Source: Motilibacter peucedani (GTDB taxonomy: Bacteria; Actinomycetota; Actinomycetes; Motilibacterales; Motilibacteraceae). From it: a stretch of DNA of 64,000 bases. How positions within the stretch are numbered: position 1 is the stretch's first letter; each line of letters starts with the position of its first letter. The notes beneath the pieces were generated by a model, which saw nothing but the letters and a program-made list of their open reading frames with translations, did no database searches and had not been told where the DNA came from. Both the position numbers and the translations under genes were made by a program. This document shows positions 25,422 through 35,181 of this stretch, piece by piece. The DNA is taken from positions 124,001-188,000 of the forward strand of contig NZ_RBWV01000016.1 in assembly GCF_003634695.1 (NCBI RefSeq), written 5' to 3'.

Positions 25422-26086
25422 GGCGGGCCGGAGTGCCGCAGGCGCACGACGCGGGTCGGGGTGACGGCGAGGTCGACGCGTACGTCGTGCGGCTCGGCGG
25501 GCAGCTCCTCGACCACCTCGTCGTCGCCGACGAGGGCGACGAGCAGCGCGGAGGGGCGTGCGCGGAGCAAGGCGCGGTCGTAGGACCCGCCGCCCTGGCC
25601 GAGCCGTGCGCCGCCCGGTGCGACGGCCAGCGCCGGCACGACGACCACGTCGGCGTCCGCGAGCGCGTCGCGGCCGAGGCCCCGGCCGGCCGGCTCGCGC
25701 AGGCGCGGGCGCACCGGCGAGGCGACGAGCGCGCCGCCGTGCCACTCCGCCCAGTCGAGGTCGAGGTCGGGGAGCAGGCGGGGGAGCAGCACGCGTACGC
25801 CGCGCTCCCTCAGCGCCGCCACCGCGGCCGCCGGGTCGGGCTCGGAAGGCACCGCGGCGTACGCGGCCACGCACCCCGCCGCCCGCAACTCCGGCAGGGC
25901 GAGGAGCGCGGCGCAGCGGGCGGCGTCGTCGGCCGCAGCGGACCCGGCGGCCCGCTCGCGACGGGCAGTTCTCAGCGCGTCGCGCAGGGTGATCTTGGAA
26001 TTCGTTGCAGCAGCACCCATGCTGGTGCCGCCCACCGTCGCCGGCTCGCCGGGCGCAGGCGGCGTGCGGGGCGGGGATGGCAGCAT
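25418..26086 (-). CDS. 5-formyltetrahydrofolate cyclo-ligase
   Basis: 222 aa from ATG 26086, or 200 aa from ATG 26020. The conserved part is LRDALRTARRERAAG, AYAAVPSEPDPAAAV, VLLPRLLPDLDLDW, VVVPALAVAPGGARLGQGGGSYDRAL, the nucleotide and folate motifs of the enzyme that makes 5,10-methenyl-THF. The upstream ATG has TACCCT exactly 6 nt before it (26093-26098, minus strand), the window's leaderless signature, so I favour it although it adds a Pro-rich 22-residue leader; homologues begin nearer 26020. In mycobacteria this gene is next to ruc; here they are 18 kb apart. Confidence 0.9.
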   Translation of the reverse strand: MLPSPPRTPPAPGEPATVGGTSMGAAATNSKITLRDALRTARRERAAGSAAADDAARCAALLALPELRAAGCVAAYAAVPSEPDPAAAVAALRERGVRVLLPRLLPDLDLDWAEWHGGALVASPVRPRLREPAGRGLGRDALADADVVVVPALAVAPGGARLGQGGGSYDRALLRARPSALLVALVGDDEVVEELPAEPHDVRVDLAVTPTRVVRLRHSGPP

Positions 26087-26170
26087 CCCCGAAGGGTAGG
26101 CGAGCCCCCACGGCGGGTGCGATCGCGCGTGCGGCCCGCCCGCGCGCCTTGACGAGAGGAGACCGCAGGC

Positions 26171-28093
26171 GTGGGCTTGCGCTACCGGCTCTGGCTGGTG
26201 CTCAGCGCCGTCGTGCTCGTCCCCCTCGTCGTCGCCGGTGTGGTCATCGTCCGCACGGTCAGCGCCGAGCGCGACGCGCGCGTCGCCGCCACGGGCGACG
26301 TGACGGCCCGGGCGGTCGGCAGCAGCCTGCAGCTCGAGTGCCAGCGGCTCGGCGCGCTCAGCGCGCAGCTCGCCGCCGAGGCCCAACTGCGGCCCGCGGG
26401 CCGTGGCGTCGACGCCGCCGTAGCGCGTGCCCGCACCGGCGAGGTCTCCTACGCCGCGGTCGTCACCGCGGCCGGCGAGGTCCACGACGGTGGGGTGCGC
26501 CGCCCCGCCGACCCGCGCACCGTGCGCTCCTGCGAGGTGCACCTGGACGCCCCGCTGCTGGTCGGCGTGACGCCGGTCGACGAGGTCGGGCGCGCGGTGG
26601 TGGTCGCCTCGGTCGACGGGGCGTGGCTGCAGCAGGCGCTGCGCGACGTCGACAGCACGGCCACCGTGACGGTGCTCGCCGACGGCCGGCCGGTCGCCAG
26701 CTCGCTGGGCGCCGGCGCCCCGCGCCGGGTCGACGGCGAGGTCGTCACCTCCCGGGCCGTCGAGCCGGGCTCCCGGCTCGTCGTCGCGGTCGCCCAGCCG
26801 GCGCCCGGGGAGCGCGGACTCGTCCTCGCCACCCTGCTCGCGCTGCTCGTCGCCGGTGCGCTGGTCGCCGCGCTGGTCCGCCTCGCGATCACGCTGCTCG
26901 TCAAGCCGCTGCTCGACCTCACCGAGGCCTCCGAACGGGTCGTCGCGGGCGACCTCGACGCCACCCTGCCCACCGCCTCCGACGACGAGGTCGGCCGGCT
27001 CGGTCGCTCCCTGAGCCTCATGACGGCGGAGATGAGGCAGTACCTCGGCCAGCTCCAGCGCAGCCGCGACGAGCTGCGCGACAACCTCGAGCGGCTCGGT
27101 GACGCCCTCGGCTCGACCCACGACCTCGACGGGCTCGTGCAGGTGGTGCTCGAGTCGGCGGTCGCCGCCGTCGAGGCGAAGGCGGGCGTCGCCTACGTCG
27201 CCGAGTCGGCCGGTGCGCTCACGCTGGTCGCCGCGCAGGGCATCGAGGACCTCGACGCCCCCGTGGCCCGGCGCCTGTTGCCGGGCCACGGCGTTCTCGG
27301 CCGGGTGGCCAGCGGCGGCGCTCCCGTGCGCGGCCGCCTCGGCACGTCACCCGGCGAGATCACGCCCGGCCCGGACGACCCGGCGGGCTGCGAGGTCCTG
27401 GCCGTGCCGCTGCGCGGCGGCGGCCGGGTGACCGGCGTCCTGGTGCTGCTCGACCACCTCGACGGATCCGGCTTCGGCCCGGCCGAGGAGGAGGAGATCC
27501 GCGGGCTCGCGTCGCAGGCCGGCATCGCCGTCGACAACGTGCTGCTGCACCGGGAGACCGAGCGGCTGGCCATCACCGACCCGCTCACCGGGCTCTGGAA
27601 CTTCCGCTACCTCTCGATGAGCCTGGCCCGCGAGATCGAGCGCGCCACGCGCTTCGACCGCTCGCTCGCGGTGCTGATGCTCGACATCGACCGCTTCAAG
27701 GCGATCAACGACACCCACGGCCACGCCACCGGCGACGCGGTGCTGCGCGAGTTCGCGGCGCGTGTAGGCGAGAAGACGCGCGACGTCGACGTCCTGGCGC
27801 GCTACGGCGGGGAGGAGTTCGTCCTCGTCCTGCCCGAGACGCTGCTCGACGGCGCCGTGCAGCTCGGGGAGCGCGTCCGCGAGGCGATCCGCGAGCTGCC
27901 CTTCCCCGGGCCCGAGGGCGGACCGGGCATACCGGTCACGGTCTCGATCGGCATCGCCGCGTTCCCCGAGCACGGCGGGTCGCCGGCCACGCTGCTGCGC
28001 AGCGCCGACGCGGCCCTCTACGCCGCCAAGCGGGCCGGTCGCGACCGGGTCGTCGTGGGCGCCGGTTCGGTGGCAGGGTGGGACCCATCGTGA
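26171..28093 (+). CDS. Membrane-bound diguanylate cyclase (sensor-HAMP-GAF-GGDEF)
   Basis: 640 aa; GTG 26171 with GAGGAGA upstream. TM1 about 8-30, extracytoplasmic sensor 31-215, TM2 about 218-238, HAMP (about 240-290, PLLDLTEASERVVAGDLDAT), a short coiled coil, GAF (about 320-455) and GGDEF (about 475-630). The active-site motif is intact as GGEEF (546-550), with metal Asp in MLDIDRFKAINDTHGH, and the inhibitory I-site RxxD is RDVD (537-540) at the correct five-residue distance. It should make c-di-GMP with product inhibition. The stop overlaps the moeA/glp start (GTGA). It occupies the place of galU in the mycobacterial locus. Confidence 0.95.
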   Translation: MGLRYRLWLVLSAVVLVPLVVAGVVIVRTVSAERDARVAATGDVTARAVGSSLQLECQRLGALSAQLAAEAQLRPAGRGVDAAVARARTGEVSYAAVVTAAGEVHDGGVRRPADPRTVRSCEVHLDAPLLVGVTPVDEVGRAVVVASVDGAWLQQALRDVDSTATVTVLADGRPVASSLGAGAPRRVDGEVVTSRAVEPGSRLVVAVAQPAPGERGLVLATLLALLVAGALVAALVRLAITLLVKPLLDLTEASERVVAGDLDATLPTASDDEVGRLGRSLSLMTAEMRQYLGQLQRSRDELRDNLERLGDALGSTHDLDGLVQVVLESAVAAVEAKAGVAYVAESAGALTLVAAQGIEDLDAPVARRLLPGHGVLGRVASGGAPVRGRLGTSPGEITPGPDDPAGCEVLAVPLRGGGRVTGVLVLLDHLDGSGFGPAEEEEIRGLASQAGIAVDNVLLHRETERLAITDPLTGLWNFRYLSMSLAREIERATRFDRSLAVLMLDIDRFKAINDTHGHATGDAVLREFAARVGEKTRDVDVLARYGGEEFVLVLPETLLDGAVQLGERVREAIRELPFPGPEGGPGIPVTVSIGIAAFPEHGGSPATLLRSADAALYAAKRAGRDRVVVGAGSVAGWDPS

Positions 28094-29312
28094 AGACCGT
28101 CGACGCCCACCTCGCAGACATCCTCGACCTCGTCGAGCCCCTCCCGCCGCTCGACCTCCAGCTGCTCGAGGCGCACGGCTGCGTCCTCGCCGAGGACGTC
28201 GCGGCGCCCACCGACCTGCCGGCCTGGGACAACTCGGGCATGGACGGCTACGCGGTGCGCCGCGCCGACGTCGCCACCGCGAGCGCCGAGCACCCGGTGC
28301 GACTGCCGGTCGTCGGCGACGTCCCCGCCGGCTCCCAGGTGAGCTACCGCGTGCAGCCGGGCCAGTGCGTACGCATCATGACCGGCGCGCCGGTCCCCGA
28401 GGGGGCCGACTCCGTCGTGCCGGTCGAGTGGACCGACCGCGGCACCGAGACCGTCGAGGTCCGGCAGGCGCCCGCCGCAGGCCAGCACGTGCGCCTGCGC
28501 GGCGGCGACGTACGCGCCGGTGACGTCGTCCTGACCGCGGGCACCCGCCTCGGTCCCGCCCACGTCGCACTGCTGGCCGCGGTCGGCCGGTCGCGCGCCC
28601 TCGTGCGCCCGCGCCCGCGCGTCGTGATGGTGTCGACCGGCAGCGAGCTGGTCGAGGCCGGCGCCGTGCCCGGGCACGGGCAGATCCCCGACGCCAACGG
28701 CCCGGGCCTCACCGCGGCGGCCCGCGAGGCCGGCGCCGTGGTCTTCCGGGTCGGGATCGTCCCCGACGACCCGCGCGTCCTGCTCGACACCATCGAGGAC
28801 CAGCTGGTGCGCGCCGACCTCGTCGTCACCACCGGCGGCGTGAGCGCCGGTGCCTACGACGTGGTCAAGGAGGTGCTCAGCCGGCTGGGCACCGTCGAGT
28901 TCGGGCCGGTCGCCATGCAGCCCGGCAAGCCGCAGGGCTTCGGCACCGTCGGCCCCGACGCCACGCCGATCTTCACGCTCCCCGGCAACCCGGTCAGCGC
29001 CTTCGTGTCGTTCGAGGTGTTCGTGCGCCCGGCGATCCGCCGCATGCTCGGCGTCGAGCCCCTGCACCGGCCGATGGTCTCGGCCGAGTGCACCGAGGCG
29101 CTCGACTCCCGCGCCGGTGTGCGCCAGTTCCTGCGCGGCTCACTGACCGAGCGCGACGGCCGCCTCGTGGTCGAGCCGTCGCCCGGCGGCCCCGGCTCCC
29201 ACCTGGTCGCCTCGCTCGCGAAGGCCAACTGCCTGCTGGTCGTCGGCGAGGATGTCACCCACGTCGCCGCCGGCGAGCAGGTGCCGGTCATGGTGCTCGA
29301 GCGGCGGACCTC

Positions 29313-29316
<4 letters not shown>
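28090..29316 (+). CDS. moeA: MoeA / gephyrin-like protein (Glp)
   Basis: 408 aa from GTG 28090 (overlapping the GGDEF stop); an in-frame GTG at 28078 is possible. MoeA_N (VDAHLADILDLVEPLPPLDL, DNSGMDGYAV), MoCF-binding core (MVSTGSELVEAG, TTGGVSAGAYDVVKEVL, FTLPGNPVSAFVSFEVFVRP) and MoeA_C are complete. MoeA inserts molybdate into molybdopterin. The position one operon away from sepX/glpR is that of mycobacterial MoeA1 and corynebacterial Glp, a gephyrin-like protein that binds FtsZ and the receptor GlpR; either role, or both, is open. moaC and mogA follow, favouring a real molybdenum-cofactor function as well. Confidence 0.93.
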
Positions 29317-29788
<472 letters not shown>

Positions 29789-29792
<4 letters not shown>

Positions 29793-30292
29793 GCGCGCCG
29801 CGTGCCCTGGTCGTCGTCGCCTCCAACCGCGCGGCCGACGGCGTCTACTCCGACCGCGGCGGCCCGGTGCTGGTGGAGGGCCTGGCCGAGCTCGGCTTCG
29901 CCGTCGACGGGCCGCAGGTCGTGCACGACGGTCTCCCGGTCGAGCGCGCGCTGCGCGCGGCGGTCGAGCACGGCTACGACGTGGTGCTGACGACGGGCGG
30001 CACCGGCCTCTCGCCCACCGACCGCACGCCGGAGGCGACCGCCGCGGTGGTCGAGCGCCGGGTGCCGGGCATCGAGGAGGCGCTGCGCGCCGACGGCCTC
30101 CGCCGCGGGGTGCCGACCGCCATGCTCTCGCGCGGGCTGGCCGGCCAGGCCGGCACCACCCTCGTGGTCAACGTCGCGGGCTCGCCCGGCGCCTGCCGCG
30201 ACGCCCTCGCCGTGCTCGGGCCCGTGCTCGTCCACGCCGTCTCCCAGCAGCGAGGCGGCGACCACCCCCAGCCCGCCGGCGAGGGGTCGTGA
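29789..30292 (+). CDS. mogA: Molybdopterin adenylyltransferase-like protein (MogA/MoaB)
   Basis: 167 aa from GTG 29789 (GTGA overlap with moaC). VVVASNRAADGVYSDRGGPV, VLTTGGTGLSPTDRTPEAT (molybdopterin-binding TTGGTG) and SRGLAGQAGTTLVVNVAGSP match MogA/MoaB. It adenylates molybdopterin before metal insertion by MoeA. The overlap chain moeA-moaC-mogA suggests matched synthesis. MoaB versus MogA cannot be separated by eye. Confidence 0.93.
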
Positions 30293-30894
30293 CAGCGCCC
30301 GGCTGGCCCGCGGAGCTCGACGAGGGCCCCGTCGGACTGCGGCCGCTGCGCCGCCGCGACGCCGAGGCGTGGCGCGAGCTGCGCAGCCGCAACGCGCGCT
30401 GGCTGGTGCCGTGGGAGGCGACGGCGCCCGACCCGGGCTCGCCGCCGATCTCCTTCGCCGCGACGGTGCGCTTCCTGCGGGCCGAGGCGCGGGCCGGGCG
30501 GGCGCTGCCCTTCGTCGTGACCTACGACGGCGTCCTCGTCGGTCAGGTCACCGTCAGCGGCATCACCCGCGGGTCGCTGTGCTCGGCGCAGGTCGGCTAC
30601 TGGGTCGACTCGGCGATGGCCGGCCGCGGCATCATCCCGACCGCGGTGGCCATGGTCGTCGACCACTGCTTCGGCCCGGTCGGCCTGCACCGCGTCGAGA
30701 TCAACATCCGGCCCGAGAACGCTGCGTCGCTGCGGGTCGTCGAGAAGCTCGGCTTCCGCGACGAGGGGGTGCGCCGGCGGCTGCTCCACATCGACGGCGA
30801 CTGGCGCGACCACCGCTCCTTCGCGCTGCTGCGCGAGGAGGTCCCGGGTGGTCTGCGCTCGCGGTGGCGCGCGGTCCGGCAGTCCTCCGGCTGA
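30289..30894 (+). CDS. rimJ: GNAT N-acetyltransferase, RimJ/RimL-like
   Basis: 201 aa from GTG 30289 (GTGA overlap with mogA). GLRPLRRRDAEAWRELRSRN, VGYWVDSAMAGRGIIPTAV (acetyl-CoA loop), HRVEINIRPENAASLRVVEK and LGFRDEGVRRRLLHIDGDW are those of RimJ-type Nalpha-acetyltransferases for ribosomal proteins. The same gene follows moeA1 in mycobacteria, so its linkage is old; why it is coupled to cofactor or divisome genes is unknown. Confidence 0.92.
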   Translation: MTAPGWPAELDEGPVGLRPLRRRDAEAWRELRSRNARWLVPWEATAPDPGSPPISFAATVRFLRAEARAGRALPFVVTYDGVLVGQVTVSGITRGSLCSAQVGYWVDSAMAGRGIIPTAVAMVVDHCFGPVGLHRVEINIRPENAASLRVVEKLGFRDEGVRRRLLHIDGDWRDHRSFALLREEVPGGLRSRWRAVRQSSG

Positions 30895-30999
30895 GCGTCC
30901 GCCCCGTCGCGGTGCGGTTGTGACGGCTGTGACTGGTGCGACACGCCGGGCGTCCCTCGGATGCGGCGACGCCGCTGGTCAGCGCCCTAGCGTGGGCAC

Positions 31000-31974
31000 G
31001 TGACCGGCCTGATCTTCGGGACAATCGTCGCCGCCTGGGCGGCTGTCCTGGTCCCCATGTGGCTGCGACGTCACGACGAGCGCAACGAGGCCCGCTCGGT
31101 CGAGCGGTTCTCCTCGGCGATGCGCGTGCTCTCGCGCCGCGGGCCGGCCACCTCGGGCCCCGCCGCGCCGGGTCGGCGCGCCGTCGTCATGCCGGCCCGC
31201 CCGCGGGTCGCCGACGTCCACGTCACGGGTCCCTCGCGCGAGCGGCGGCCGATCGTGCCGCTGCGCACGGTGCGCACCGCCACGACGACCGCCCCCACAG
31301 CCGGAAGGTCCACCCGCGTGACATCCCAGCCCCGGCCCGCCCGCCGCTCCGCGCCGCTCGCTCCCGTCGTCGCCGCCCTCGGCCGGCTGCGCCCCCGCGC
31401 GCCGCGCTCGACCGCGCCCGTCAGCCTGGTCGTGCGCCGCCGGCGCACGCTCGTGGGCCTGGCCGCGCTGCTCCTGGTCGTCACCGTCGCCTGGCTGCTC
31501 GGCCCCGCTCCGGTCTGGCTGCCCGTCCTCGCACTGCTCGCGCTGGTCGGCTACGTCGTCCACCTGCGGGCCCAGGCCCGCGTCAGCTCCGAGGCGGCCC
31601 GCCGCCGCGCCGCGGTGGAGCAGCGCACGGCGGCCCGCGCCGCACGCCGCTCGTCCACCGACCGGGTGCGCCGCGCCCGCGCCGCCGGCATCCCGGTGCC
31701 GGAGGCCGTCGACGAGGCGACCCTCGACGAGATGCTCGACGACGGCTGGGACCCGCGGGAGGTGCCGCTGCCCACCTACGTCGCCAAGTCGGCCGCGCCG
31801 CGCCTGCCCGACGCCGACGTCGCCGCCTTCTGGGGCGACCCGGCCCGCGACGACGAGTCCCCGCTGCCCGTGGGCTCGCCGGCTCCCGCGCCCGCTCCGG
31901 TCGACGAGGCCGACGAGGCGCTCGACGACGAGCTGGGAGCCATCCTCGAGCGCCGCCGCGTCGTCGGGGAGTAG
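31000..31974 (+). CDS. sepX: Divisome membrane protein SepX/GlpR
   Basis: 324 aa. The N-terminus is diagnostic: TM1 (LIFGTIVAAWAAVLVPMWLR) followed by RRHDERNEARSVERFSSAMR, then a long basic/Pro linker, two TM helices (about 148-190), and a charged cytoplasmic tail ending in an acidic stretch. SepX was described as a septum-stabilising protein in Streptomyces, and GlpR as the receptor of the MoeA-like Glp in Corynebacterium. Start GTG 31000 is 6 nt after TAGCGT (30988-30993), so leaderless. Located 105 bp after the moeA/glp operon. Confidence 0.88.
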   Translation: MTGLIFGTIVAAWAAVLVPMWLRRHDERNEARSVERFSSAMRVLSRRGPATSGPAAPGRRAVVMPARPRVADVHVTGPSRERRPIVPLRTVRTATTTAPTAGRSTRVTSQPRPARRSAPLAPVVAALGRLRPRAPRSTAPVSLVVRRRRTLVGLAALLLVVTVAWLLGPAPVWLPVLALLALVGYVVHLRAQARVSSEAARRRAAVEQRTAARAARRSSTDRVRRARAAGIPVPEAVDEATLDEMLDDGWDPREVPLPTYVAKSAAPRLPDADVAAFWGDPARDDESPLPVGSPAPAPAPVDEADEALDDELGAILERRRVVGE

Positions 31975-32033
31975 GTCGTGGGGAGCACGTCGCAGCCGGT
32001 CCCACCGGGTCGGCTATGCTTGCCGACGTTCTT

Positions 32034-32106
32034 GGGGCTGTAGCGCAGCTGGTAGCGCACCTCGTTCGCAACGAGGGGGTCAGGGGTTCGAGTCCCCTCA
32101 GCTCCA
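32034..32106 (+). tRNA. tRNA-Ala (anticodon CGC)
   Basis: Cloverleaf: acceptor GGGGCTG (32034-32040) with CAGCTCC (32099-32105), discriminator A; D arm GCGC...GCGC; anticodon stem CTCGT/ACGAG with loop TTCGCAA, anticodon CGC (reads GCG); T arm with GGTTCGAGT. The genome supplies ACC after position 32105, not a full CCA. A TATGCT -10 candidate is at 32015-32020. The convergent gene stops inside its last bases. Confidence 0.97.
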
Positions 32107-34506
32107 CCCAGACGTGCTCGCCGCGCGAGCGCGCAGCACCTCCGCCAGCCGGTCGGCGTACGCGTAGGTCTGCGGGTCGCTGAACCAGTCCGAGTGCGCG
32201 TGCACCGGCACTGCGACCGGCGAGGCGTCGGTCCAGAGCACCGGCGGGTCGTGCACCCAGGCGTCCACCGCCGGCTCGGTGCCCGGCGTCAGGGCCAGGC
32301 CGCCGATGTAGTCGCTGCGCCGGGCCAGGTTGGTCCAGCGCCCCACGCCGTCCTCGGTCAGCGCGTCGCGCAGCAGGCGCAGCTGGTCCTGGCCGAACCA
32401 GGCCGGGAACGCCCGGCCGTAGAGCCGGCTGACCGGTGCGGCGAGCGTCAGCAGCGCGGTGTGCGCGCGCACTGCGGCTGGCAGCTGGGCCATGACCGCC
32501 ACCGAGATGGGCGAGCCCTGGCTGTAGCCGGTGAGCAGGACCGCCACGTGCGGCTCGACCTGAAGCGGGTCGGGCAGCGCCTCGGGTGCGCCGCACCGCC
32601 CACGCTCGGTGTCCTGCTGGCCGACGGCCGGGTCGCGTGGGACCAGCTCCGCAGCTCCCACGATGCGGCGGATCCGGGTCACGAGCTCCGGCACCGATCG
32701 CTCGGCGTAGCTCGGCGGCGCCAGCGGGTGGACCGCGCGCGGCCAGAACGTGATGACGTCCCAGACGAGGCTCACCTTCTTGCGCGCCGCGGTGTCGACC
32801 AGCGCGCGGCGCACCTGGTTGACGAACGCGGCGGTCACCGCAGCAGCTGCCAGCGCCCCGAACTGGCCCAGCGAGCCGAGGTCGCGCTCGCGCCGGGCCG
32901 GCACGACGTCGTAGTGCACCAGCCAGAGGTCGGCGACGAAGGCCACGCAGGCGACGACGGTGAAGGTGGCCAGCGCGTAGGGCAGGTAGTCGGTGAGCCG
33001 CGCCCGCGCCCAGACCTTCGCGACGGCGCGGCGGCTGACCGAGTGCGCCGGCGTCGGGTCGTAGTCGGCCACGATCTCGGCCGCTACAGGTCCCGAGCGC
33101 AACAGGCGCAGACCGAGCGGCAGCACGGCGAGGACGAGCACGGCGACGACGGCGACCGCCAGGAACGCGACGCCCGAGGCGAAGACCGTGTAGGGCAGGC
33201 CCAACTGGTCGTGCGTGGTCTGACCCGCGTCCTTCGGCTTGCCCAGCACGTTGCTCGTCAGCAGCAGCAGCGTGGCCGAGAAGATGCTGGCCACCATCAC
33301 GGCGAGCAGGGCCACCACCGGCGCGGCGAACCCCGCGAGCATCCCCTCCTGGTGGCGCCACTGCCGACGCACGCACCCGGCGAGCGCGACGACGCACACC
33401 AGCCCGACCTCCACCAGCACCAGCAGGTCCTGCATCATCCGGTCGCCGCGCATCGGCTGGCCGTCGCTGCGGGAGGGGGAGCAGGCCAGCACCACGACCG
33501 CGACTCCGGCGACCACCGTCGACGACGCGGCGAGCGCCCGGTACGCCGACAGCGGCAGCGCCTGCGACCAGCCCTCGATCTGCGCCGTCCGGTCGGCGCC
33601 GCTCAGGACGCTGAGCACGACGGCGACCGCGGCGTACGCACTGGCGAGCGCCCACGCGGTGGTGCGGAAGGCGCCCCACGAGGAGTGCGGCAGCCCGGCG
33701 TACGCGGTGACGACCGAGGTGCCGACGCAGACGTGGAGGCAGCGCTGGCGCACGAGGGTCTGCTCGCCGTCCCAGAAGCGCGGCTGCGCGAGGCGCCACC
33801 CCGGCGGGCCGTCGGCGCCCGTGGAGCCGTCCCACCGCTCGTAGTTGCGGTTCGTGCGCCGGCCCAGCTCCCACAGCACGCCGACCGCGAGCAGCACCGC
33901 GGCGAGCGCCGCCGCCACCAGCACGCTGCGCCGGACCTCGGCGAGCAAGCCGATCGCGTGGGGCAGCACCGGCGGCGTCTTCGCCGCCGCCTGCCAGGCC
34001 ACCAGGTCGACGAGCACGTAGCCGAGCGTCGCCACGAACGACGCGGTGAGGGCGAGGGCCAGCAGGCGCAGGGCCGCGCGGGCGGTCCGCGACTCCCAGC
34101 TGCGGTCGACCCGGAGCAGCATCCAGTGCGCCAGGTTGACCAGCGCGAAGGGCAGGAGGAGCCCCCACAGCGCGGTGACCCAGCCCGCGTAGTCGAGCTT
34201 CCCCCAGCAGTAGGTCTCGTGCTCCATCGTGCGCGCCGGCGCCCGCGAGCCCGGGTACCACGACCGGTAGAACCCGGCGCTCGAGTCGCCGGCCACCTGC
34301 AGCGTCGACGGGGTCTCGAGGTTGGTCTCGGCGCTCGCCCCGCCGACGCCGTGGACGCGGATCTCCAGCACGGGCAGCGGCGCGCCAGGCGGCCGGCACA
34401 GCGAGGACACCTCGCCCCTGCCGTGCGCTGCCCAGACGCCGGTCAGGTCGGCGCCGGAGTAGCCGAAGGCGTGGCCGAGCCCGATGCCCGGCTGCTCCAG
34501 GTCCAT
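32098..34506 (-). CDS. Polytopic membrane protein with split alpha/beta-hydrolase motifs
   Basis: 802 aa. Residues 47-56 read LEIRVHGVGG, an oxyanion-loop-like HGxGG; then about ten TM helices (between 105 and 562); then a C-terminal soluble part with a nucleophile elbow TGYSQGSPI (Ser662) and HAHSDWFSDP (about 769-778), resembling the catalytic His end of serine hydrolases. I know no characterised family with this order. ATG 34506 has GACATT 6 nt upstream (34513-34518, minus strand). The stop codon lies on the antisense of the tRNA-Ala 3' end. Likely an envelope lipid or polymer hydrolase (inference). Confidence 0.75.
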   Translation of the reverse strand: MDLEQPGIGLGHAFGYSGADLTGVWAAHGRGEVSSLCRPPGAPLPVLEIRVHGVGGASAETNLETPSTLQVAGDSSAGFYRSWYPGSRAPARTMEHETYCWGKLDYAGWVTALWGLLLPFALVNLAHWMLLRVDRSWESRTARAALRLLALALTASFVATLGYVLVDLVAWQAAAKTPPVLPHAIGLLAEVRRSVLVAAALAAVLLAVGVLWELGRRTNRNYERWDGSTGADGPPGWRLAQPRFWDGEQTLVRQRCLHVCVGTSVVTAYAGLPHSSWGAFRTTAWALASAYAAVAVVLSVLSGADRTAQIEGWSQALPLSAYRALAASSTVVAGVAVVVLACSPSRSDGQPMRGDRMMQDLLVLVEVGLVCVVALAGCVRRQWRHQEGMLAGFAAPVVALLAVMVASIFSATLLLLTSNVLGKPKDAGQTTHDQLGLPYTVFASGVAFLAVAVVAVLVLAVLPLGLRLLRSGPVAAEIVADYDPTPAHSVSRRAVAKVWARARLTDYLPYALATFTVVACVAFVADLWLVHYDVVPARRERDLGSLGQFGALAAAAVTAAFVNQVRRALVDTAARKKVSLVWDVITFWPRAVHPLAPPSYAERSVPELVTRIRRIVGAAELVPRDPAVGQQDTERGRCGAPEALPDPLQVEPHVAVLLTGYSQGSPISVAVMAQLPAAVRAHTALLTLAAPVSRLYGRAFPAWFGQDQLRLLRDALTEDGVGRWTNLARRSDYIGGLALTPGTEPAVDAWVHDPPVLWTDASPVAVPVHAHSDWFSDPQTYAYADRLAEVLRARAASTSGWS

Positions 34507-34613
34507 GCCGTCAATGTCCGGCGGCGGGAGCGCGCTGTCCAGAGCCGGAGGGGCAGGAACCGGCGACGCCCGTAGGCTGGAGGCACACCCGTTGACCTGC
34601 GAGGAGTACTGCT

Positions 34614-34949
34614 GTGAGCTCTGCCACCACCGACGCTGCGCCGATCACCCTGCGCACCGCCGACGGCCGCTTCCGCATCGCCGCGGTCGCGGAGGCGTGC
34701 TCCTGGGCGGCGCTGCTGATCGGCATGTTCTTCAAGTACGTCGTGGTGAAGAACCAGGTGGGCGTGCAGGTCTTCGGGCCGATCCACGGCGCGTTCTTCA
34801 TCGCCTACGTGGTGTCGACCCTGCTGGTCGCCCGCGCCCACCGGTGGTCCGCCGGCGTGACGGTGGTCGGCCTGCTCGCCAGCATCCCGCCCTTCGGGAC
34901 GCTGGTGTTCGAGCGCTGGGCCGCGCGCAACGGCCGTCTCTCGCGCTAG
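34614..34949 (+). CDS. DUF3817-family small membrane protein
   Basis: 111 aa. Three TM helices: RIAAVAEACSWAALLIGMFF, FGPIHGAFFIAYVVSTLLVA and VTVVGLLASIPPFGTLVFER. The GPIHG and PPFGT motifs are those of DUF3817. Function unknown. Start GTG 34614 with GAGGAG upstream and a TAGGCT -10 candidate (34572-34577), so this one has a leader of about 35 nt. Confidence 0.88.
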   Translation: MSSATTDAAPITLRTADGRFRIAAVAEACSWAALLIGMFFKYVVVKNQVGVQVFGPIHGAFFIAYVVSTLLVARAHRWSAGVTVVGLLASIPPFGTLVFERWAARNGRLSR

Positions 34950-34956
34950 CGGTCGC

Positions 34957-35157
34957 TCAGAGCAGCGCGACGACGACCCAGCCGAGCCCGACCGCGAGCA
35001 GCGGCGTCGCGATGCGCCTCAGCACCGTGCGCTGCCCGCGAGGGTCGGCGTCCCGCTCCGCCGGGGAGCGCTGCCGCAGCCGGGCCAGGTCGACGGCGAG
35101 CACGACGGCTCCGATGGCGAAGAGCACCAGGCCGAAGGTGAGCCGCGATCCGTCCAT
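34957..35157 (-). CDS. Small two-helix membrane protein
   Basis: 66 aa: a first TM (RLTFGLVLFAIGAVVLAVDL), a charged loop (ARLRQRSPAERDADPRGQ) and a second TM ending in VVVALL. CACACT (35165-35170, minus strand) is 7 nt before the ATG, the leaderless pattern, which argues that it is a real gene. Located downstream of pmt on the same strand; function unknown. Confidence 0.7.
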   Translation of the reverse strand: MDGSRLTFGLVLFAIGAVVLAVDLARLRQRSPAERDADPRGQRTVLRRIATPLLAVGLGWVVVALL

Positions 35158-35181
35158 GCCGTCGAGTGTGCCAGGGCAGCG

